Below are positions 47,889 to 57,125 of a stretch of 64,000 nucleotides of DNA, piece after piece; the stretch's first letter is position 1; every line of letters begins with the position of its first letter. The notes under the pieces were generated by a model. The model searched no databases. It saw nothing but the letters and a program-made list of their open reading frames with translations, and was not told the origin of the DNA. The position numbers and the translations under genes were made by a program. This stretch comes from Alkalicella caledoniensis (GTDB taxonomy: Bacteria; Bacillota; Proteinivoracia; Proteinivoracales; Proteinivoracaceae): assembly GCF_014467015.1 (NCBI RefSeq), contig NZ_CP058559.1, positions 3,534,001 to 3,598,000 of the forward strand. Reading direction: 5' to 3'.

Positions 47889-48233
47889 ATGTCACAAAGA
47901 ACCATAAGATTAGCAGAAAACGTAAAACTTGAACTAAACGATATAATAAGAAAAAACATAAAGGATCCTAGGGTTGGCTTTTGTACTATTACTTCTGTAG
48001 AATTAACAGGAGATCTCAGGCATTGTACTGTTTTCCTAACTTTTTTAGGGGACGAAAAGAAGCAAAAAGATGGTTTTAAGGGTCTTCAAAGTGCAAAGGG
48101 TTTCATTCGCAGTGAGTTAGGAAAAAGACTAACAATACGTCATACGCCAGAGCTTCATTTCAAAGTTGATGAATCCATAGAACATGGATCTAAGATATCA
48201 AAAATCTTAAATGAGCTTAATCGAAATGAATAA
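47889..48233 (+). CDS. rbfA: RbfA, ribosome-binding factor A
   Basis: A 114-residue KH-type cold-shock assembly factor for the 30S, beginning SQRTIRLAENVKLELNDIIR with DPRVGFCTITSVELTGDLRH. The ATG at 47889 follows CGAGGTGAACTTA. It overlaps the start of the DHH phosphoesterase gene, again the canonical infB-rbfA-nrnA order. Confidence 0.96.
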   Translation: MSQRTIRLAENVKLELNDIIRKNIKDPRVGFCTITSVELTGDLRHCTVFLTFLGDEKKQKDGFKGLQSAKGFIRSELGKRLTIRHTPELHFKVDESIEHGSKISKILNELNRNE

Positions 48234-49173
48234 ACAATTAGATCAAATAGTTGAATTCATAAAAACAGAAGATAACTTTTCTATAGTTGCCCACCAGTCG
48301 CCAGACGGAGACAGCCTTGGATCTATACTAGCTTTAGGGCTATCGCTTAAGAATATGGGAAAAAGGGTCAGGATGTATAGTTCTGACCCTATTCCTAAAC
48401 AATTAAGTTTTCTCGAGATTATGGATCAAATCGTAATAGGCGTGCCAAAAGATAAAGACAGTGTTTTAATAGTTCTTGATTGTAGTGATGAAAAGAGACT
48501 TACTACTCAAAACATTCACCCTCAAGAGTTTAAATATGTAATTAACATTGATCACCATCCAGCAAATACTATGTTTGGTAACCTAAACTTTTGCGTGGAT
48601 AATAAGATAGCAACTTGTGAATTAGTTTACTTTCTGCTACAGCAACTGCCAATTAAGATGGATGTGCCAATAGCAGAAGCATTATATCTCGGTATTATTA
48701 CCGATTCAGGGTTTTTTGGCTACGATAACACAACTGCTGGCACCCATAACATAGTGGCAGACTTGCTAACAATAGGTGTGCACCCTAACAAATTCAAAAA
48801 GAATCTTGAAAAAAAACCATTTAAATATCTTAAGTTATTAGGTATGCTATTTTCCAAAATACAACAAGATAAAACAGGTAAAGTATCATACCTTCGTATC
48901 AAGAAGGAAGATTTGATCTCTCAAGGAATTGAAGATTTCAGTGACCTAGACGATATGGTGGATTACTTACGAAATATTGACGGTACAGAAGTTGCAGTCT
49001 TTATTAAAGAAGATGGAGATCAGTATAAGTTTAGCCTTCGTTCAAACTCAAGAATTGATGTGGGCAATTTATGTAGACAGCTAGGTGGTGGCGGTCATAG
49101 TAAGGCTGCTGGATTCTCAACAAATGAAAACCCCACATTAATATTAGAAAAAATACTTGAGGAAATTTCTTAA
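48226..49173 (+). CDS. nrnA: NrnA-like DHH-family nanoRNase/pAp phosphatase
   Basis: About 315 residues. The DHH domain contains VAHQSPDGDSLGSI, VLDCSDEKR, NIDHHPAN and the DHHA1 glycine-rich end LGGGGHSKAAGF. NrnA degrades 2–5 nt RNAs and 3'-phosphoadenosine 5'-phosphate. All metal motifs are intact. The start is uncertain: ATG 48226 overlaps the rbfA stop, and ATG 48211 is five codons upstream; neither has a strong ribosome site. Confidence 0.93.
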   Translation: MNKQLDQIVEFIKTEDNFSIVAHQSPDGDSLGSILALGLSLKNMGKRVRMYSSDPIPKQLSFLEIMDQIVIGVPKDKDSVLIVLDCSDEKRLTTQNIHPQEFKYVINIDHHPANTMFGNLNFCVDNKIATCELVYFLLQQLPIKMDVPIAEALYLGIITDSGFFGYDNTTAGTHNIVADLLTIGVHPNKFKKNLEKKPFKYLKLLGMLFSKIQQDKTGKVSYLRIKKEDLISQGIEDFSDLDDMVDYLRNIDGTEVAVFIKEDGDQYKFSLRSNSRIDVGNLCRQLGGGGHSKAAGFSTNENPTLILEKILEEIS

Positions 49174-49194
49174 GTTATGGTTAGGGGAACTCAT

Positions 49195-50067
49195 ATGAAA
49201 GATGGAATTTTAAATATACTAAAGCCAGCTAACATGACATCCCATCAAGTGGTTGCTCATGTTAGGAGGAAACTGAAAATCAAAAAAGTTGGACACACTG
49301 GGACACTAGATCCCAATGCCATGGGCATACTACCTATTTGTATAGGTAGAGCAACAAGGGTTAGCGAATACGTCATGGACTTAAATAAGAAATACCGTGC
49401 GGAAATAACCTTTGGTATATCCTCTGACACAGGGGATTTATATGGTGATATTGAAGTGTTGGCTAATGACTTTACTTTGAATTCAACTACTCTTAATACA
49501 TCAATAAATAAGTTTAAAGGTAAAATAACACAAATCCCCCCTATGGCATCAGCTATAAAAGTAGCGGGTAAAAAACTCTACGAATATCATAGACAAGGTA
49601 AAGATGTTGAGATACCAAAAAGGGAAGTAAATATTTATGACATCTCGTTAGTGAACGGCTTTCCTATAGGCTCAAAAACGTGTTATATAGATGTACATTG
49701 CTCAAAAGGCACTTATATAAGGACACTATGCCAAGATATCGGTAAAGACCTAAAACTAGGGGCTTTGATGTCATATCTTATTCGAACTGAGGTTGGTCCT
49801 TTTAATTTAGACAACTCTATTTTTCTTGATGATTTAACGGAAGAGAATTATACTGATTTTCTATATCCTGCAGACTTTGTGTTATATAAACTTACTAAAG
49901 TAATTTTGACAGACAAAGAGGTTTTTCAAATAAAAAACGGTGTTTCAGTATTACACCCAATCAATAATGACGATGATATATATAGAGTTTATGATAAAGA
50001 GGATAATTTTGTAGCTATTTGCACGAATAATAAAGGAAAATTAAAACCCCAGAAGGTTTTTATCTAA
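49195..50067 (+). CDS. truB: TruB, tRNA pseudouridine-55 synthase
   Basis: About 290 residues, beginning DGILNILKPANMTSHQVV. The catalytic aspartate lies in VGHTGTLDPNAMGILPI and later motifs (KGTYIRTLCQDIG) are present. It makes the universal pseudouridine in the T-loop of tRNAs. The ATG at 49195 follows AGGGGAACTCAT; ATG 49177 is possible but less well spaced. A C-terminal PUA-like region is present. Confidence 0.96.
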   Translation: MKDGILNILKPANMTSHQVVAHVRRKLKIKKVGHTGTLDPNAMGILPICIGRATRVSEYVMDLNKKYRAEITFGISSDTGDLYGDIEVLANDFTLNSTTLNTSINKFKGKITQIPPMASAIKVAGKKLYEYHRQGKDVEIPKREVNIYDISLVNGFPIGSKTCYIDVHCSKGTYIRTLCQDIGKDLKLGALMSYLIRTEVGPFNLDNSIFLDDLTEENYTDFLYPADFVLYKLTKVILTDKEVFQIKNGVSVLHPINNDDDIYRVYDKEDNFVAICTNNKGKLKPQKVFI

Positions 50068-50082
50068 GCTAGGGAGATGAAG

Positions 50083-50994
50083 ATGGAGTTAGTATTTGGG
50101 ATAAATAAACTACAAAACCAAACACGTCGTTGTATAACAACTATTGGAAACTTCGATGGATTACACTTAGGCCATAGACAGATTATCCAGAAGGTTATCA
50201 AAGAAAGTAAAACTAACAACATGATTTCTGCAGCATATACCTTTTTCCCTCACCCACAAATCCTATTTAATAATAATTTTAAAATTATTAGCACTTTAGA
50301 ACATAAAATTAACTACTTCAAAGAAACAGGAATCGATTTACTCATTATAGAGCCTTTCACAGAAGAATTTGCCGCATTAGATCCACACTCATTCATACAG
50401 GAAATTTTAATTAACAAACTTAATTGTTCTAAGGTAATTATAGGATATGATTTTTCATTTGGGAAAAAAGGCCAGGGTAATGGAAGTTTGCTAAGTCAGT
50501 ATCAAGAGTTTACAACTGAAATAATAGACCCCATCTCAATAGAGGGTCAAGTGGTTCACTCCACTTTATTACGACAATGTTTAGTAAACGGTGATACTAA
50601 AGAATATTTCAAACTGACAGGGAGATTTCCTAAGATTTCAGGAAATGTAATTTCAGGAAAAGGTATAGGTAACAAGTTAGGGTTTGCCACTGCAAACATC
50701 TACTTTCCTTCAAATATAGTAAGACCTAAAAAAGGTGTCTACCTTGTTAAAGGGCATGTTAGTGGTAAAGAGTATTGTGGTATTGCAAACATCGGACATA
50801 AACCTACTGTGGGAGAAAATAGACTAAATGCAGAAATACATTTTTTTGCTTTCTCAGAAAACATATATGGCCAAAAAATAGAAGTTGACTTATTAGAATT
50901 CCTTAGGGAAGAAAAAAGGTTTGAGAGTATTAACTCTTTAGTAAAACAAGTGGATTTAGACATAAAAAATGCACAAAAATTACTAAACCTCTAA
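50083..50994 (+). CDS. ribF: RibF, bifunctional riboflavin kinase/FAD synthetase
   Basis: About 303 residues. The N-terminal nucleotidyltransferase (TTIGNFDGLHLGHRQII, with the HxGH-type site) makes FAD, and the C-terminal flavokinase (GRFPKISGNVISGKGIGNKL) makes FMN. The ATG at 50083 follows AGGGAG; ATG 50077 is too close to that site. It ends the infB-truB operon, before the rpsO promoter. Confidence 0.96.
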   Translation: MELVFGINKLQNQTRRCITTIGNFDGLHLGHRQIIQKVIKESKTNNMISAAYTFFPHPQILFNNNFKIISTLEHKINYFKETGIDLLIIEPFTEEFAALDPHSFIQEILINKLNCSKVIIGYDFSFGKKGQGNGSLLSQYQEFTTEIIDPISIEGQVVHSTLLRQCLVNGDTKEYFKLTGRFPKISGNVISGKGIGNKLGFATANIYFPSNIVRPKKGVYLVKGHVSGKEYCGIANIGHKPTVGENRLNAEIHFFAFSENIYGQKIEVDLLEFLREEKRFESINSLVKQVDLDIKNAQKLLNL

Positions 50995-51001
50995 TTGAAA
51001 C

Positions 51002-51030
51002 TTTACTTTTATTATAGATTATGTTAATAT
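51002..51030 (+). promoter_or_regulatory. rpsO promoter
   Basis: TTTACT (51002–51007) and TAATAT (51025–51030) are spaced by 17 bases, just after ribF. The -35 matches four of six and the -10 five of six consensus bases. It gives a leader of about 75 bases. Confidence 0.6.
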
Positions 51031-51048
51031 CTTTATGTTACCTTTTGC

Positions 51049-51108
51049 TCTGTTTCTCGACTTCACCGGCGAGTTTCTGGGCTTTGGGAGTAAAATAGTG
51101 GAGGTGAA
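51049..51108 (+). promoter_or_regulatory. rpsO leader, possible S15 autoregulatory RNA
   Basis: The GC-rich leader contains CTCG…CGAG and GCTC/GGGAG-type pairings just before AGTGGAGGTGAAATTTA, the ribosome site. S15 binds structured leaders of its own mRNA in several bacterial groups. The match to a defined structure was not tested. Confidence 0.35.
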
Positions 51109-51113
51109 ATTTA

Positions 51114-51374
51114 ATGACTATAGCTAAACAAGGTATTATTGAAAAGTTTAGAACACACGAAGGTGATACTGGTTCTCCAGAGGTTCAAATCGCTATCTTA
51201 ACAGAGCGTATTAACCACCTTAATGAGCACTTTAAAACTCATAAAAAGGATCATCACTCAAGACGTGGTTTACTTAAAATGGTTGGTAAACGTCGTAATC
51301 TTTTAAACTATCTTAAAGACAAAGATATCGAGCGTTACAGAACTATCCTTGAGCAATTAAACTTAAGACGATAA
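51114..51374 (+). CDS. rpsO: 30S ribosomal protein S15
   Basis: The 86-residue S15 contains [21 protein letters not shown] and the H[10 protein letters not shown] motif that contacts 16S rRNA ([20 protein letters not shown]). It is a primary binding protein of the 30S platform. The gene is monocistronic here, with its own promoter and terminator, followed by pnp as in most bacteria. Confidence 0.98.
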   Translation: MTIAKQGIIEKFRTHEGDTGSPEVQIAILTERINHLNEHFKTHKKDHHSRRGLLKMVGKRRNLLNYLKDKDIERYRTILEQLNLRR

Positions 51375-51376
51375 AG

Positions 51377-51407
51377 ATAAAGCGGGGATATTCCCGCTTT
51401 ATTTTTA
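51377..51407 (+). terminator. terminator after rpsO
   Basis: ATAAAGCGGGGA (51377–51388) pairs with TCCCGCTTTAT (51392–51402, one bulged G) and runs into ATTTTTAAT. It begins just after the rpsO stop codon. Confidence 0.9.
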
Positions 51408-51492
51408 ATGGTCAGATGGTAAAATTAGCTAACAAACATAAGCATATTAGTTTGCAAATAAGAAAAAATAATAATTGAAGGGAGGCAATAAT

Positions 51493-53613
51493 ATGCAACA
51501 TAAGAAATATACATATGATTTCGCTGGAAGAGATTTTACAGTGGAAGTTGGAAAATTTTCAAAACAAGCTGGTGGTTCTGCCATGATTTACTATGGAGAC
51601 ACAACAGTTTTGGTGAATGCTACTGCTTCAAAGGAAGCAAGAGAAGGTGTAGACTTTTTCCCTTTAACCGTTGACTATGAAGAAAGACTTTATGCCGTAG
51701 GAAAGATTCCTGGAGGTTTCATAAAAAGAGAGGGGCGTCCATCGGAGAAGGCTATTTTAGCTGCAAGGCTTATAGACAGACCAATAAGACCTTTGTTTGA
51801 AGATGGCTTTAGGAATGCAGTACATGTAGTTTGTACTGTTATGAGTGTGGATCAAGATAACACACCTGATATTGTTGCTATAAATGGCGCATCTTTAGCA
51901 CTGAGTATATCAGATATTCCCTTTATGGGGCCTGTTGGAGCTGTTTTAGTTGGTAAAGTAGGTGAGCAACTTATCATTAACCCTACATCGGAACAAAGGG
52001 AAAAAAGTGATCTTCATCTAGTTGTTGCCGGAACAAAAGATGCAATTATGATGGTAGAAGCAGGGGCAAATGAGGTTGACGAAAAAATCATCTTAGATGC
52101 ACTAATGCTAGCCCATGATGAAATCAAGAAAATAGTAGAATTCCAAGAGCAAATCATGGCTGAAGTTGGTAAGGAAAAAATGGAGGTTAAATTACACTCC
52201 ATAGATCAAGAACTTGACGCAGCAGTCAGAACTTTAGCAGTAGAACCTTTAAGTAAAGCAATTCAGACCTTTGATAAACAACAAAGGGAAGACAATATTG
52301 CTCAGGTTAAACTAGAAGTTATGGAAAAAATTGAAGTAGACTACCCCGAGCGAGGAAAAGAGATTTCTGAGATTCTTTATAACATAGTAAAAGAAGAGGT
52401 TAGAAAAAGTATTGTAGTAGATGGTATAAGGCCAGACGGGAGAAAGCCAGATGAGATAAGACCTATTTCATCGGAAGTTAGCATCCTACCAAGAACCCAT
52501 GGTTCTGGACTATTTACTAGGGGACAAACCCAAGTACTTAGTGTATGTACACTAGGCCCCCTTGGAGATGTTCAAATACTAGATGGTATTGGATTAGAGG
52601 AATCTAAACGCTATATCCATCATTACAACTTCCCACCTTACAGTGTTGGTGAACCAGGATTTATGAGAGGTCCAGGTAGACGTGAAATTGGTCATGGTGC
52701 TTTAGCTGAAAGAGCCCTAGAACCACTAATTCCTTCAGAAGAAGAATTCCCTTATACTATAAGACTTGTTTCTGAAGTAATAGAATCAAATGGTTCAACT
52801 TCTATGGGTAGTGTATGTGCTAGTACCTTATCTTTGATGGATGCAGGTGTACCACTTAAAAAGCCAGTTTCAGGTATCGCAATGGGGCTTGTTCATCATG
52901 ATGGTAAGAACCAAATTCTAACTGACATACAAGGTATGGAAGATTTCCTTGGAGATATGGACTTTAAAGTAGCAGGTACCCGTGACGGTATAACTGCTTT
53001 GCAAATGGATATTAAACTACAGGGCATCAACAAAGAAATACTTGCTGAAGCTATTGGTAAAGCTAAAGTTGCTTATCTATCAATAATGGATAAAATGACT
53101 GAAGCTATATCCGAGCCTCGTGAAGAGCTTTCACCATACGCTCCAAAGATTATCACATATAAGATTAACCCTGATAAGATTAGAGATGTAATAGGACCAG
53201 GTGGAAAGATAATTAACAAAATTATCGAGCAAACTGGTGTTAAAATAGATATAGAGCCAGATGGTAAAATATTTATTGCCACAACAGATACAGCAGCTGC
53301 AGATAAAGCACTTCAAATGATTAAAGATATAACAGTGGAAGCTGTGGTAGGAGAAGTATACTCTGCAAAAATTACTAGAGTTGAAAAATTCGGAGCATTT
53401 GCTGAAGTTTTACCAGGTAAAGAAGGTTTGATTCATATTTCTCAGCTTGATATAGAACGCGTAGCTAAAACTGAAGATGTTGTAAAAGTTGGGGACATAA
53501 TCGATGTTAAAGTAACGGAAATCGATGAAAAAGGAAGAGTTAACTTATCCAGAAAAGTATTACTTAAAGAACAACAGGATAAAGAAAAAGCAGAGCAGCA
53601 AACCACAGAGTAA
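51493..53613 (+). CDS. pnp: polynucleotide phosphorylase
   Basis: About 706 residues with two RNase PH domains ([20 protein letters not shown], and FSPPYS-like [20 protein letters not shown]), a KH domain ([20 protein letters not shown]) and a C-terminal S1 domain ([16 protein letters not shown]). It degrades RNA 3'-5' with phosphate. The ATG at 51493 follows AAGGGAGGC; TTG 51475 lies before the ribosome site. Promoter elements in the rpsO-pnp gap are not convincing. Confidence 0.97.
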   Translation: MQHKKYTYDFAGRDFTVEVGKFSKQAGGSAMIYYGDTTVLVNATASKEAREGVDFFPLTVDYEERLYAVGKIPGGFIKREGRPSEKAILAARLIDRPIRPLFEDGFRNAVHVVCTVMSVDQDNTPDIVAINGASLALSISDIPFMGPVGAVLVGKVGEQLIINPTSEQREKSDLHLVVAGTKDAIMMVEAGANEVDEKIILDALMLAHDEIKKIVEFQEQIMAEVGKEKMEVKLHSIDQELDAAVRTLAVEPLSKAIQTFDKQQREDNIAQVKLEVMEKIEVDYPERGKEISEILYNIVKEEVRKSIVVDGIRPDGRKPDEIRPISSEVSILPRTHGSGLFTRGQTQVLSVCTLGPLGDVQILDGIGLEESKRYIHHYNFPPYSVGEPGFMRGPGRREIGHGALAERALEPLIPSEEEFPYTIRLVSEVIESNGSTSMGSVCASTLSLMDAGVPLKKPVSGIAMGLVHHDGKNQILTDIQGMEDFLGDMDFKVAGTRDGITALQMDIKLQGINKEILAEAIGKAKVAYLSIMDKMTEAISEPREELSPYAPKIITYKINPDKIRDVIGPGGKIINKIIEQTGVKIDIEPDGKIFIATTDTAAADKALQMIKDITVEAVVGEVYSAKITRVEKFGAFAEVLPGKEGLIHISQLDIERVAKTEDVVKVGDIIDVKVTEIDEKGRVNLSRKVLLKEQQDKEKAEQQTTE

Positions 53614-53649
53614 TAAAAGCATCAATATGATGCTTTTATTTTTTTTTTA
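53612..53649 (+). terminator. terminator after pnp
   Basis: AATAAAAGCATCA (53612–53624) and TGATGCTTTTATT (53628–53640) are perfect reverse complements with a three-base loop. Nine T residues follow. The hairpin overlaps the pnp stop codon. Confidence 0.95.
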
Positions 53650-53813
53650 GTTTTAGGGAATAAACATTTTGTGCTTATAAAGGTTCCTGCAATTATCACT
53701 TTTAAACTTGAAAGAAGTTAGTACGAAAATTAACCCCATTAGTTCTTTTTTATAAATATATATATGTACATGTGCATAAACATATAAGAGAAAAAGATAG
53801 GGAGGTAAGGAGG

Positions 53814-54860
53814 ATGTCTGTTTACATAAGAAGTATAACCCTAACTAAGTTGTTAGCAATACTAGTTGTAGCTATTTTATGTTTATCTGCAATGATATTC
53901 GTTGCATATAGTATCCACAACTCTTTTACTACTGTTAGTGCTGATGTTACAATGGGTAGATTTAACTTAGGTGGCAAGAAGAAAGATGAAATTATGCATT
54001 ATCTTGAATCAATTTCATCAGAATTTAGCTTTGAAGCTCAGGATGCATATATAGATTCCGAAACAAAAAGTCTAATACCACATTTAAATGGATGCCAGCT
54101 TGATATTGATGCAACTGCTGAGAAAATAGTTGGCGCAAAAAAAGGAGAAAGTGTAGATCCAGTTATACATACTATTCTACCCCTGGTAACAATAAAGGAT
54201 TTTTCCCACGTACCTATTTATCAAGGTAATCCCATAAGAAAGCAAGCATCACTTGTTATAAATATATCTTGGGGTAATGAATTCAATGATTATCTTCAAG
54301 AAATGTTAGACATTCTTAAAGATCAAGGTGTTAAGGGAAACTTTTTTCTTGTGGGAAAATGGGCAGAAAAATACCCCAATTTAGTGAAACAGATCCACCA
54401 AGAAGGTCATATATTAGCAAACCATGGTTACTCTGATCCTTACATGAGCAAAATAAGTATTGAGGAGATTAGTATAGAAATTAATAAAACTAATGATCTT
54501 ATAAAAGAGGCAACTGGATATACACCAATTTACTTTAGTCCGCCCTATGGCGAAAAGGATACAAGAATTTTTGAACAAAGTACTAAGGATTCAATGGTCA
54601 ATGTTCTATGGAGTTTGGATACAATAGATTGGCAAAGACCTGGTATCGACGCCATGGCTGACAGGATACTTAACAACATGCATAATGGAGCCATAATCCT
54701 TATGCACAATACTGAACAAACCCCTGCTGCCCTTAAAAAAATAATCATAGGTATAAAGGAAAAAGGGTATGAAATTGTTGATTTAGACACTATGCTCTCA
54801 CCGGATTACTACTTACAAAACATAAAACAAAAAATTTCTATAGAAGATATACCAAATTAA
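53814..54860 (+). CDS. YlxY-like sporulation polysaccharide deacetylase, probably degenerate active site
   Basis: About 348 residues. One N-terminal membrane segment (about 10–33) is followed by a small domain (about 40–115) and a NodB-type deacetylase domain (about 140–335). The first NodB motif, normally TFDDG, reads INISWGNE near 150, so the metal-binding aspartates are missing. The second, normally HxxxHP, reads NHGYSDPYM near 202. The position after pnp matches ylxY of Bacillus. It may be a non-catalytic relative. ATG 53814 follows GGGAGGTAAGGAGG. The gap 53650–53813 is AT-rich with no clear promoter. Confidence 0.85.
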   Translation: MSVYIRSITLTKLLAILVVAILCLSAMIFVAYSIHNSFTTVSADVTMGRFNLGGKKKDEIMHYLESISSEFSFEAQDAYIDSETKSLIPHLNGCQLDIDATAEKIVGAKKGESVDPVIHTILPLVTIKDFSHVPIYQGNPIRKQASLVINISWGNEFNDYLQEMLDILKDQGVKGNFFLVGKWAEKYPNLVKQIHQEGHILANHGYSDPYMSKISIEEISIEINKTNDLIKEATGYTPIYFSPPYGEKDTRIFEQSTKDSMVNVLWSLDTIDWQRPGIDAMADRILNNMHNGAIILMHNTEQTPAALKKIIIGIKEKGYEIVDLDTMLSPDYYLQNIKQKISIEDIPN

Positions 54861-54915
54861 AGGATTTTACCCCATTGGAGTAGAAATAGTATTTAAAAGG
54901 AAGTGGGGGAAGAAC

Positions 54916-55089
54916 GTGACAAATAGAAAAGTCCAACTAACAAAAGAAATAGAAGATCTACGAAAAAAATTAGCAGAAGCAGATAAAGCCGGGAATAAAC
55001 CTATCTATGGTAATGAAGACCTGCTGGCCTTAAGTCGATTGCTAGACGAAAAAATTAACGAGTTTTACAATAGTAGTGATAAAAAATAA
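54916..55089 (+). CDS. Spo0E-like aspartyl-phosphate phosphatase peptide
   Basis: A 57-residue ORF starting GTG after AAGTGGGGGAAGAAC. The peptide has a helical N-terminal half (TKEIEDLRKKLAEADKAG), the linker GNKPIY, and ALSRLLDEKINEFY, which carries the S-x-x-x-D signature of the Spo0E family. Spo0E peptides dephosphorylate Spo0A-P and delay sporulation. It stands between the YlxY-like gene and YlmC, among sporulation genes. The ORF is short, so support is from the motif and the ribosome site. Confidence 0.75.
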   Translation: MTNRKVQLTKEIEDLRKKLAEADKAGNKPIYGNEDLLALSRLLDEKINEFYNSSDKK

Positions 55090-55106
55090 AGGGAGGGGAT
55101 ATTAAA

Positions 55107-55376
55107 ATGAGATTCTCTGACCTAGAAAATAAAGAAATAATCAACTTTTCAGATGGAAAAAAACTTGGACTTGTGGGTAACTGTGATTTGTCCATAGACC
55201 TGAGTACGGGAAAAATATTGGAAATTATTATACCAGAAAAAGATGGATTTTGGGATGGGTTTATGGGTAAAAGTAGAACCTTAACCATATCATGGAACTC
55301 TATTAAAAAAATAGGTCAAGATACTCTAATTGTCGATATAGACAGTGAGGATTATTTTGATTATAATGAAGAATGA
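55107..55376 (+). CDS. ylmC: YlmC/YmxH family PRC-barrel sporulation protein
   Basis: An 89-residue PRC-barrel-like protein starting RFSDLENKEIINFSDGKKLG, the family's signature, with GKILEIIIPEKDGFWDGFMG in the middle. The YlmC/YmxH family is found in spore formers, often with dpaA nearby; its molecular role is not settled. AAAGGGAGGGGATATTAAA precedes the ATG. A terminator overlaps the stop. Confidence 0.88.
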   Translation: MRFSDLENKEIINFSDGKKLGLVGNCDLSIDLSTGKILEIIIPEKDGFWDGFMGKSRTLTISWNSIKKIGQDTLIVDIDSEDYFDYNEE

Positions 55377-55408
55377 GTGGTAGCTAAAGCTACCACTTAT
55401 TTTTTTGT
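55376..55408 (+). terminator. terminator after YlmC-like gene
   Basis: GTGGTAGC (55377–55384) and GCTACCAC (55389–55396) flank a TAAA loop and lead into TTATTTTTTTG. It overlaps the stop codon of the preceding gene. Confidence 0.92.
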
Positions 55409-55497
55409 TTAAATTCAGAGTTCTTCATCTAGACAACTAATTAATAAAAAAATATGCCATGGGAATACTAAGGAATGAAAAAGGAGGTATATTTTAT

Positions 55498-56076
55498 ATG
55501 GAGAAAAAAATAATAGCTTATTTTGAAAATAATCACCAAGCAGAAAAAGCTGTGAAGAACTTAAGGGATAATGGCGTTAAAGGTGAAATATCTATATTAG
55601 CTAAGGAGCTTAAAGAAGAGCAAAAATATCAAGAAGAAGTGGAAGATAGGCACTATCGAGTAGAAGGTATGGAATACAGATCAAGGTACTCAGATGATGG
55701 TTTGGAACCGCGTCAAGCAGATGGCGATATCAATGAAGTATCCTATGAAAATCAAAATTTAGCTGATGGAACTATGACAGGTGGAGTTATTGGTGGGCTA
55801 GGTGGTCTGGCATTAGGCGCAGGATTACTAATAATACCAGGGCTAGGTCCCATAATAGCTGCAGGCCCACTGGCAGGTATATTAACAGGTGCTTTGACTG
55901 GTGGAGTGGCAGGAGGGTTAGTTGATTACGGAATACCTGAAGAAAGAAGTACACACTATGAAAGTAAAGTTGAATCTGGAAAAATACTAGCCATCATAAA
56001 AGCAGATGAAAGAGATGTAGATCATATAGCAAAGGATTTAAGAGAACATCATGCAAAGGATGTTGAGGTACATTAA
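55498..56076 (+). CDS. general stress protein 17M-like membrane-associated protein
   Basis: 192 residues. An N-terminal alpha/beta segment (KKIIAYFENNHQAEKAVKNL) is followed by a charged linker. A glycine-rich hydrophobic middle (about 98–145, GGVIGGLGGLALGAGLLI) could insert in a membrane, and the C-terminal segment repeats the N-terminal fold. This resembles the YflT/general stress protein 17M family. AAAGGAGGTATATTTT precedes ATG 55498. A weak promoter-like pair (TAGACA 55430, TATGCC 55453) lies upstream. The function is unclear. Confidence 0.7.
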   Translation: MEKKIIAYFENNHQAEKAVKNLRDNGVKGEISILAKELKEEQKYQEEVEDRHYRVEGMEYRSRYSDDGLEPRQADGDINEVSYENQNLADGTMTGGVIGGLGGLALGAGLLIIPGLGPIIAAGPLAGILTGALTGGVAGGLVDYGIPEERSTHYESKVESGKILAIIKADERDVDHIAKDLREHHAKDVEVH

Positions 56077-56114
56077 ATTTAACATTGATGATATAACCAT
56101 TTGCATACAATTAT

Positions 56115-56146
56115 AGGGCACCCAGGCCATGTGGTGCTCTTTTTTA
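56115..56146 (+). terminator. terminator after the stress-type protein gene
   Basis: AGGGCACC (56115–56122) pairs with GGTGCTCT (56133–56140, one G-U) and is followed by TTTTTTA. It ends the preceding transcript. Confidence 0.85.
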
Positions 56147-56177
56147 GTTCTTTTAAATAGTCCCATCATAACCTCAT

Positions 56178-56206
56178 CAAAAAGTGTGCCATTGGCACCT
56201 TTTTTA
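56178..56206 (+). terminator. second hairpin before dpaA, possibly bidirectional terminator
   Basis: GTGCC (56186–56190) and GGCAC (56194–56198) form a stem extended by A-rich/T-rich ends with one mismatch. It is followed by TTTTTT. It insulates dpaA from upstream transcription. Confidence 0.7.
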
Positions 56207-56211
56207 GTTAC

Positions 56212-56237
56212 ACATTTAGGCATTTTATCATATGTTG
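56212..56237 (+). promoter_or_regulatory. possible sigma-K-like promoter of dpaA
   Basis: AC at 56212–56213, a 15-base spacer and CATATGTTG (56229–56237) resemble the mother-cell sigma-K pattern (AC then CATANNNTA), with one mismatch at the end. spoVF is sigma-K controlled in Bacillus. Support is weak, since only a few bases are diagnostic. Confidence 0.3.
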
Positions 56238-56255
56238 AATTGGGAGGTGAATTAA

Positions 56256-57125
56256 GTGGATCATTCAATTCACATAATTGGTGGAGACGACCGAGATTTA
56301 TATTTACACAAATTCCTTAAAGAAAAGGGATTCAGTACAATAACCTTGTGGGGATTTGATAAAGTAGGGTATAATGCATTCTCACTTGAAGATCTTAAAA
56401 GCAAATTAGGCAAAAATCCGACTGTTATACTACCTATGTCAGGAACAAATGAACTAGGTTTAGTTAAAGGGAAATATTCAAGTGAGTCTATAGTACTAGG
56501 GAAGGATTTTTTTGATATACTGCCAGATAACACAAAGATTATTATTGGTTACGCTAGGAAATGGTTTAAAGAGATGTGTATGAAAAAACAAACAAACCTT
56601 ATAGAAGTTGCTGAGGATGATGAAATAGCTATACTAAACTCTATTCCATCAGCAGAAGGGGCTATACAAATTGCCATGGAAAATAGTGAAATTACTATCC
56701 ACGATAGTAAGTCACTGATTATAGGATTTGGTCGCTGTGGTATTACGCTAGCTAGAATAGTAAAAAACCTAGATAGTAAAGTATATGTTATGACTAGAAA
56801 TAAAGTTAGCTTAGCACGTAGCTATGAAATGGGATTTATCCCAGTAGATCCAAGTGAATATGAGAAAATTCTGCCTCAGGTGGACTTTATTTATAATACA
56901 GCTCCCAATATGGTGCTACCTAAAGAAAAGCTTAAACACTGTATTAATACACAGGTAATAGTAGATATAGCTTCAGCACCGGGGGGCGTAGATTTCGACT
57001 ATGCGAAGGAAATCGGAATTAGGGCCATCTTAGCGCCAGGGTTACCTGGACTGGTGGCTCCAAAAACAGCAGCTAAAATTCTAGCTGAAGTATATCCAAG
57101 ATTTTTAAGGGGTGATTATAAATGA
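56256..57125 (+). CDS. dpaA: dipicolinate synthase subunit A
   Basis: A 289-residue dehydrogenase-like protein with an N-terminal domain (SIHIIGGDDRDLYLHKFL) and a Rossmann NAD(P) domain (SLIIGFGRCGITLARIVKNL, near 150–170). The end LAPGLPGLVAPKTAAKIL completes it. With DpaB it makes dipicolinic acid from a dihydrodipicolinate-derived precursor in the mother cell. It starts with GTG after TGGGAGGTGAATTAA and overlaps dpaB by four bases. Confidence 0.95.
   Translation: MDHSIHIIGGDDRDLYLHKFLKEKGFSTITLWGFDKVGYNAFSLEDLKSKLGKNPTVILPMSGTNELGLVKGKYSSESIVLGKDFFDILPDNTKIIIGYARKWFKEMCMKKQTNLIEVAEDDEIAILNSIPSAEGAIQIAMENSEITIHDSKSLIIGFGRCGITLARIVKNLDSKVYVMTRNKVSLARSYEMGFIPVDPSEYEKILPQVDFIYNTAPNMVLPKEKLKHCINTQVIVDIASAPGGVDFDYAKEIGIRAILAPGLPGLVAPKTAAKILAEVYPRFLRGDYK

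Noticed and set aside
56038-56320. Short ORFs on both strands in the gap before dpaA
   Set aside because: They run through two terminator hairpins, overlap dpaA or the stress-type gene and lack ribosome sites.
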